From: Plotosus lineatus
Lineage: Eukaryota; Chordata; Actinopteri; Siluriformes; Plotosidae
Direction of reading: 5' to 3'
Length of the DNA: 64,000 bases
Assembly (NCBI GenBank): GCA_024760905.1
Contig: CM045733.1
Location: forward strand, 12,180,001 to 12,244,000
Shown here: piece after piece, positions 58,331-64,000 of the stretch
How positions within the stretch are numbered: the first letter of the stretch is position 1
Layout: every line of letters starts with the position of its first letter
Position numbers and translations under genes: made by a program
Notes under the pieces: model-generated
Database searches by the model: none
The model's input: only the letters and a program-made list of their open reading frames with translations
Told to the model about the DNA's origin: nothing

Positions 58331-58673
58331 TTCATTCATTCATTTTTCTCAACCGCTTCATCCTAATTAGGGTCACGGGGAGGCTGGCTTCCATCTCAGC
58401 CGACTCTAGGTGAGGGCAGAGTACACCTGGACAGCTTGCCAGGCCATCGCAGGGCAGAAACACGTTGACGGCTATGCAGCTGCTCTTGATGAAAGTCAGC
58501 AATGGTTCTTTTACAGGAACCTCTCACCATACACAGTGAGAGACATGGCCAGCCTTTGATAACACAATTAGCTGAAATGGGGAGACAGTGGCACCCTGAT
58601 GAGAGTGGGGCCTGAACCCCTAAACTTGGGATCAGTGATCCAGCACCTGACCACCTGGCCACCACTGCCGTCA
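58331..58673 (-). mobile_element. chimeric SINE: SINE-A head with SINE-B tail, minus copy
   Basis: Tail cattcattcatttttctcaa and agagtacacctggacagctt at left, SINE-A middle and head (gatcagtgatccagcacctg; ggccaccactgccg) at right. Confidence 0.8.
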
Positions 58674-58737
58674 TGATTATTAATGATTATTAATTGAGTG
58701 GATTTTTTTCTTTTTTGCTTATATTCTCATGTAGTAT

Positions 58738-59266
58738 AAAGGGATCCCTTACTTTCCACAATTAATGGGGACTGAGACGCCCCTAGTATTGCCGATTCCA
58801 CGAAGTAGGATCGACCCCCTGACTGACGTAAACGTACATATACTAGTATATGTGTATATAATATCAATAATTACATATTCAACTCTATAAATGCTTAGAA
58901 TAACAATTAAACATTCAAAAATAATGCATAAGATGTAAATAAAATATAAATACACAATACAGATATATATAAAATATAAATACACACAGATGTGTGTGCA
59001 CACACGCAGATGTGCACCTCACATAAAAATGTAAGTAGTTTTGTTGTGGGGTTTTGGGTTGGGTTTTTGTTGTTTTGTTGTTGTTGTTGTTGTTGTCTGT
59101 TTGTGTTTTTTTGCATAATTGGCCTTGTTTTGTGGCATTTTCCTAAACTTTCACCCTATTTTTCCTTAATTTTCTTATTTTTTTATTTTTCAATGAATAT
59201 TTTTGAAAAACCCGCGATGCACTGAAGCCGCAGAAACTGAAGCATGAAGTAGCGAGGAATCACTAT
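58738..59266 (-). mobile_element. TigC element, minus copy
   Basis: Left end gggatcccttactttccaca, right end gaagtagcgaggaatcacta; the body matches the other copies (caaaattggcc-type patch, ttttgcataattggccttgt). Confidence 0.8.
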
Positions 59267-59269
59267 ATA

Positions 59270-59820
59270 CATTGTCCGGTCAAAAAAAAAAAAAAAAAGA
59301 AGTCACTCAAATATGTTGTTTTTCTGTCTTTAGCTTTGCTTACAGCACATTATCAACATGCTGTTGTTTCAACAAACTTCAGCAACATGACATTTATCTC
59401 CATCTAGTGTTGGGTTCATTTCTCACAGGTGTCTTGAATCGATTTGGAAAACGAACCACTCCATAAAGCACAGTCCAAAATCTTTCAATATTGTTAAGGT
59501 CAGGGCTCTGGGGTGCCAATACATATGTGAAAAATGATTCCTCATGCTCCCGGATAAACACTCTTTCATTATTTGAGTTCACATTTTATATCCAAGCCAT
59601 CAGGGGGAAAAAAACTTGACTGATGTGATAACTTGCTCAGTCAGTTCATTCATCTCACCAGCTGCTTCATTTCATTACCATATTAAAGTTGCTGAGCCTC
59701 GACCGGACCAACTGGAGCAGCAATGCCTTGCAGATTATATACTGTGAGCAAGGCTAAATTCACTTCATGAAAATATTACAGTGCGTGGCTTTTTTTTTTT
59801 TTTTTTTTTGGTGGGCAATG
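59270..59820 (+). mobile_element. Tc1-like MITE, 551 bp
   Basis: TA-flanked; starts cattgtccggtcaaaaaaaa and ends ttttttttggtgggcaatg, which are inverted repeats. No transposase; the minus strand holds APQSPDLNNIERFW, a remnant of the Tc1-type (A/P)PQSPDLNPIE motif. It sits base-to-base against TigC. Confidence 0.75.
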
Positions 59821-60037
59821 TATTTAAACAATTATGCACTACAGGCTTGGTGTTTTTCGCTGAACTGAATTTGGTCTCGGGGCCTATTTGGTGATATCCA
59901 CCTCAATATCAGTGTATAAGTATTAGTTTAGTATGATGCAAGTCTTTAATTCAGTTCCTTGGGGACAAATTAAATGAAGAAGTATGTACATGTGAATATT
60001 TTTTTTTTTCTGAGTTTTTTTTCCATGCTATGTGTAG

Positions 60038-60237
60038 AACGGCCACCGCGCTCTCCAGGTGTTGACCCCAAGCAACTTGCTGCGGAGCTGCAAAAGGTTT
60101 CTCAGCAGCAGGCGCCCAGTTCTGCAGCCTCCTCTCTGACAGCTCTGGACAAATCCTCAGCTTCTGGAGCTTCCAGCTCTGTGCCAAGCCCTGGGCAGCC
60201 GGCTTCACCTTCTGTTAGCAAGAAGCGCCACAGCAAG
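60038..60237 (+). CDS. pclo: piccolo (pclo) exon: PDZ-C2A linker
   Basis: A 200-nt exon after catgctatgtgtag. It encodes [20 protein letters not shown], then Ser/Ala-rich sequence, then [20 protein letters not shown]. These elements match the linker between PDZ and C2A of vertebrate piccolo. It ends AGCAAG|GTGTCC in phase 0. The next intron is 160 nt and about a third of it is a (CA)n tract. Confidence 0.93.
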
Positions 60238-60244
60238 GTGTCCA

Positions 60245-60264
60245 GACATACGTGCAGATGTAGA

Positions 60265-60320
<56 letters not shown>
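60245..60320. repeat. (CA)n in a 160-nt pclo intron
   Basis: About 53 nt of CA repeats starting some 30 nt after the donor of the PDZ-C2A linker exon. Confidence 0.95.
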
Positions 60321-60323
<3 letters not shown>

Positions 60324-60397
60324 AGCACTGCATATACAGCCTGCTTTATGCTCAGAAGTCCCACAGCACAATTTTCATATCTTTTGATATATTTTAG

Positions 60398-60448
60398 ACT
60401 TCAGAGTCTGCGAAGACCCAGTCTCACCCAATCACAGGAGAGATTCAG
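60398..60448 (+). CDS. pclo: piccolo (pclo) exon: start of C2A
   Basis: A 51-nt, phase-0 exon after gatatattttag, encoding TSESAKTQSHPITGEIQ. The HPITGEIQ motif starts the piccolo C2A domain. The donor is ATTCAG|GTAAAG. Confidence 0.92.
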
Positions 60449-60550
60449 GTAAAGCCCTTTTTTCTGTTATTTGAGCCTGTGTGTTTGGTACTCGGTTATG
60501 ATTATAATATATTGCACTTACTGTGCTTTGTATCTGACCCGCTTTTGTAG

Positions 60551-60681
60551 CTTCAAATTAATTATGACAAGCAGCAGGGCAACCTCATTGTTCATGTTCT
60601 CCAAGCACGAAACCTGGCACCACGGGATAACAATGGCTACTCTGACCCTTTTGTTAAAGTCTACTTGCTGCCAGGAAGAGG
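60551..60681 (+). CDS. pclo: piccolo (pclo) exon: C2A calcium-binding loop 1
   Basis: A 131-nt exon after cgcttttgtag, encoding [20 protein letters not shown] then [20 protein letters not shown] and PGRG. The two Asp residues in PRDNNGYSD are the loop-1 calcium ligands of the C2A domain, which acts as a Ca2+/phospholipid sensor in piccolo. KQQ stands where I recall a single Leu (INYDLGNL) in mammals. The donor is AGAGG|GTAAGT with two bases left over, so the rest of C2A, the later linker and C2B lie beyond the window or in exons I could not find before 64000. Confidence 0.94.
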
Positions 60682-60789
60682 GTAAGTCTATTACATTTTA
60701 TGCACCATAGCTTGAATCAGAAGGTTATCTATGGAAAATAACCTTCAAATTTCATGACAAAATTAGTGTTTTAAAAGTGATGGTGAAGA

Positions 60790-61155
60790 TATTTTGCAAC
60801 AAGACTCCGTAAAGCCTTGTCCAGCACATCCCAAAGATTTAAGGCTTTAGGACGCTGTGGCGCCGGTTCATATGTGAGATGGATTCATTATGATTCCTAA
60901 ATTACGTTCTCACTATGAGAGCCCCGATTTTATATTTGTGTTACAAATAAAGAAAAAGTCCATTGACGGGATGACCTGGTCATTCAGTACATTTGGGTCC
61001 TCAACTGACTTCATTTTAATTCTGCCGAGCGTCTAATCGACCAACTGAAGTAATGATGGCAGGGCAATTAGATGCGATAATTAAGGTTAAAAGGGTTCCA
61101 ACAAAATATTAGAGTGTGACCTTTTTTTTTTTTTTTTTTTTTTTTCCTGGGCAGT
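60790..61155 (+). mobile_element. Tc1-like MITE relic
   Basis: Right end tttttttcctgggcagtgta matches the terminus of the 59270 element, and accaactgaagtaatgatgg corresponds to accaactggagcagcaatgc there. The left end is decayed. Confidence 0.6.
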
Positions 61156-61271
61156 GTATAACTTACAATGTGGTCTCATGTTTGAATCTTGTGTGTTTAG
61201 TAAGTACTGGTTATGTAAGGGTTAATGCACGATGAGTCATTTATTATTCAAAATACAACCTGACACGGTGA

Positions 61272-61600
61272 TGCAGGGTGGCACAGTGGCGTAGTGGTTA
61301 GCACATCCATCTCACAGCACGAAGATCCTGGGTTTGATTCTCTGCTTGGGTGTTTCTGTGTGGTGTTTGTATGGGTTTCCTCCTGGTATTCTGGTTTCCT
61401 CCCACAATCCATGAACATGCACAGTAGGTTAATTGGTGGTCCTAACTTGCCCCTAGTTGTAGGATGAATGGTTGTATGAGTGTCGGCTAATTCCCTGATG
61501 AGCTGTCCAGGGTGTATCCTGCCCTCACCCATAGTTGGCTGACATAGGGGCTAGCCTCCCCATGATCCTAGTTAGGATTAAGTGGTTCAGAACTGATACA
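61272..61600 (+). mobile_element. SINE-B, near full length
   Basis: Head gggtggcacagtggcgtagt, core tttcctcctggtattctggt, tail tagttaggattaagtggttc. Confidence 0.78.
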
Positions 61601-61666
61601 GGACCCAAAATTTATCTATGTTGGTTGGTTAGTTAGTTTTGCTAATAAAGACCAGATTGCTGTATA

Positions 61667-62588
61667 CAGGGATCCCTTACTTTCAGCGGTTAATTGGGAC
61701 CGAGAGCCCCGCGCGACCACCGAAATCCGCGAAGTAGCATCACCCCCCCCCCCTCCAACCCACCCATGACTGATGTATACATACATGTATATGTGTATAT
61801 AATATCAACAAATACTTATTCAATGCTATAAATGCTTATAATAACAATTAAACATTAAAAAATAACATTAGATGTAAATAAAATATAAATACACAAACAC
61901 ATACAAATGGAATTGCATGAGAAGATGACACATACATACACGCGTGGACGCCCGCAGATGTGCACCTTTCAAACAATGTATCCAGTTTTGATGGGAGGTT
62001 TTGTTTGATTTAGAGCAGTGGTTCTTAACCTTGTTGGCGGTATCGAACCCCACCAGTTTCATAAGCACATTCACCGAACCCTTCATCAGTGAAAAATAAA
62101 AATATGATTTTCTACAAATTCAAGACACAGGTACTGTTGTGTTCTTGTATTCCCATCTCCATACAGTTTCACAAAGTGTTCCTTTAGTTTTGCCGGTGCG
62201 AGACTAGAGTTGCTCAACTTGGCATTGCAAATCATTCCGATAGGACGCTGAGTCCCATCACGTTCCATGACGCATGTGACCCCATGTAGTACATGTTCAT
62301 CCGACCAATTTCTTTTTTAGCTCGACATGGTTAGTATGGATTAAAATATTCCGAAAAAAATCTCACGACTTCACACATTGACTACTGAGCGCGCTAAATT
62401 CCCCGCGGCACTGATTGGCCAAGCAATGTAATGTGATCATCTTGAACCCAGGTTCGGAACCACTGATTTAGAGGCTTTTTTTGTTTGTTTGTTTGTTTGT
62501 TTTTGCATAATTGGCCTTGTTTTTGTGGCATTTTTCTTAACTTTTCCCCTATTCTTCCTTAATTTCCTTATTTTTTTAATTTGACTAA
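61667..62588 (-). mobile_element. TigC element, minus copy, split by a hAT MITE
   Basis: Left end cagggatcccttactttcag; the body resumes after 62473 with ttttgcataattggccttgt and is truncated near 62588. Confidence 0.8.
62016..62465. mobile_element. hAT-like MITE, 450 bp, with perfect 8-bp target duplication
   Basis: Starts cagtggttcttaacc and ends ggttcggaaccactg (inverted repeats). The flanking direct repeat atttagag lies at 62008-62015 and 62466-62473, the 8-bp duplication expected of hAT elements. Confidence 0.9.
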
Positions 62589-62599
62589 TTTAATTAATT

Positions 62600-62695
62600 T
62601 AAGTGACAACCTTGTGGAGAGTGGGACTTGAACCCCCAACCTTTGGATCAGCGATCCAGCACCCTATACCACTAGACCACCACTGCCCCATGCAT
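62600..62695 (-). mobile_element. SINE-A head fragment, minus
   Basis: Shows agtgacaaccttgtggagag, gggacttgaacccccaacct and ctagaccaccactgccc. Confidence 0.75.
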
Positions 62696-62824
62696 TTTTT
62701 GACTTAATAACTTCAAGAAAAAAGGCAAGAATAGAAAATAAAATCACTGTTTACATCTGCTATAACTTAAAATGGTGACAATTTCAACATTAAAGCGGAT
62801 GAAATGTACCGTAATTACCAACTC

Positions 62825-63185
62825 GGGGTGGCACAGTAGTGTAGCGGTTAGTATGTCTCTCTCACAGCAATGAGGTCATGGGTTCGACTCCCAGGCTTGG
62901 GAAGGGCCTCCGTGTGTGGAGTTTGTATGTTCTTCTAGTGCCATCATGGGTTTCCTCCAGGTACTCCAGTTTTCTCCCACTGTCCAAAGACGTGCACATT
63001 AGGTTAACTGCCTGTTCCAAATTGCCCCCCTCAGTGCGGATGTGAGCATGAATGGTTGTTTGTGTGTTGCCTTGCAATAGTCCGTTAATCTGCTCAGGGT
63101 GTACTCGCCTCTGCCCAGTGTTGACTGAGATAAGCCCCAGCTTCCTCGTGACCCTAATACAATTAAATGTCGAATAAGTGAGTGA
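62825..63185 (+). mobile_element. SINE-B, full length
   Basis: Head ggggtggcacagtagtgtag, core gtactccagttttctcccac, tail taatacaattaaatgtcgaa. Confidence 0.78.
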
Positions 63186-63564
63186 ATAATTACAAAATTA
63201 ATAAGTTTTATATTATTATTGAAGAGAAAATGTATGTTTTCACACATCACTGTGGTGCAGTCAGAGAAATAAGATTTTAGGGTGTAGTAATATATCATAG
63301 CTCATATTTGAGTCTAAAGAACGTATTGTCTTACTTATAGAAATGACATTTATTTGTTTCCACCATTTTATCATACGTCTAAATTATGCAAATGTATTCC
63401 ACTATATACAGCCTACCATTTCTAAAACTTTATTATTAATGTCAAATTGTCTTTAACAGCTAATACGATTCTTGTATTTAATTACGATTAGCCCTCGATC
63501 AGCCAAAGAACTCTTTAAAAGCCTATTATGTTATAACGTAACCAAGAGAGTACTTCTTGTTCCC

Positions 63565-63570
<6 letters not shown>
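63186..63570 (+). other. no recognised feature
   Basis: AT-rich, probably still pclo intron; no exon for the next C2A segment was found. Confidence 0.45.
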
Positions 63571-63614
<44 letters not shown>

Positions 63615-63654
63615 TGTGTGTGTGGGTGTTTGGGGGTGTCCATGGGTATGAGAG

Positions 63655-63684
<30 letters not shown>
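63571..63684. repeat. (GT)n and (GA)n microsatellites
   Basis: GT repeats 63571-63629 and GA repeats 63655-63684. Confidence 0.95.
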
Positions 63685-63690
<6 letters not shown>

Positions 63691-63922
63691 AGAGTTTATT
63701 TTATAGAAAAATCAATACTCGGTTTATATGTATCGTGAGAATTCCTCTGTCTTCATTTATTGTGTAGTTGTATGGATGATGGCGTGCTGTTTGCTTGCAT
63801 TGGATCTATGAGCAGCTATCGCAGCCCTTCCTGTACTGAGTTTGCAGATTACAGCAACGCTATTGCTATGCTCCACTAGGGCATGAAAGCATGGGCTACT
63901 TGCATAACCATCAGTGTGTACA

Positions 63923-63923
<1 letters not shown>

Positions 63924-64000
<77 letters not shown>
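63924..64000. repeat. (CA)n microsatellite at the window end
   Basis: CA repeats, interrupted once, running off the window. Confidence 0.95.

Overview
This is vertebrate nuclear DNA, almost certainly from a ray-finned fish. There are long AT-rich introns, GT-AG splice sites, many dinucleotide and trinucleotide microsatellites, and a dense mix of teleost-type transposable elements: tRNA-derived SINEs with a DANA/Mermaid-like body, RTE-type and Jockey-superfamily LINEs, pogo/Tigger-like, Tc1-like and hAT-like elements. There is no bacterial or plasmid architecture and no operon. The exact species cannot be read from the sequence.

One host gene is present, on the plus strand: piccolo (pclo), the giant presynaptic active-zone scaffold. 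Twelve constitutive-looking exons and one probable cassette exon lie between 20251 and 60681. Both gene ends are outside the window. The first exon seen starts at the last Cys pair of a piccolo/bassoon zinc finger. The last stops inside the C2A domain. In order the exons encode: the zinc-finger end plus a long acidic, low-complexity linker (20251-22917); a 4.3 kb exon with polyproline motifs and the conserved VDLT / CCDVVYKLPF block (23068-27373); a Glu/Gln-rich coiled coil (27718-29264); a second coiled coil (31669-33727); a 69-nt phase-1/phase-1 probable cassette exon (35690-35758); short linker exons (38385-38461, 38644-38719); the PDZ domain (38644-53507); a Ser/Pro linker (60038-60448); and the first part of C2A (60551-60681). 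All joins keep frame, about 3,800 codons in total, with no premature stop.

1-20250 is the upstream intron or an intergenic stretch; I found no pclo exon there, but a short one could be missed. It is packed with repeats. Among them are a 2.6 kb LINE inserted in a SINE with an 11-bp target duplication (8749-11394) and a 782-bp Tigger-like element inserted in another SINE with a TA duplication (13616-14397). The large introns 29265-31668, 33728-38384, 38720-44405, 44532-53217 and 53508-60037, and the tail 60682-64000, carry at least six SINE types, several truncated RTE LINEs, Tigger-like elements, hAT and Tc1-type MITEs and long (AT)n, (GT)n and (CA)n tracts.

I see no undescribed multi-gene system. 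The most interesting points are the predicted cassette exon, a NAGNAG acceptor, nested insertions datable by their target duplications, modular exchange of SINE heads and tails (including a SINE tail matching the co-resident RTE LINE), a 13-nt SINE-head insertion flanked by 10-bp direct repeats, and microsatellites or minisatellites that arose inside SINE or LINE ends.
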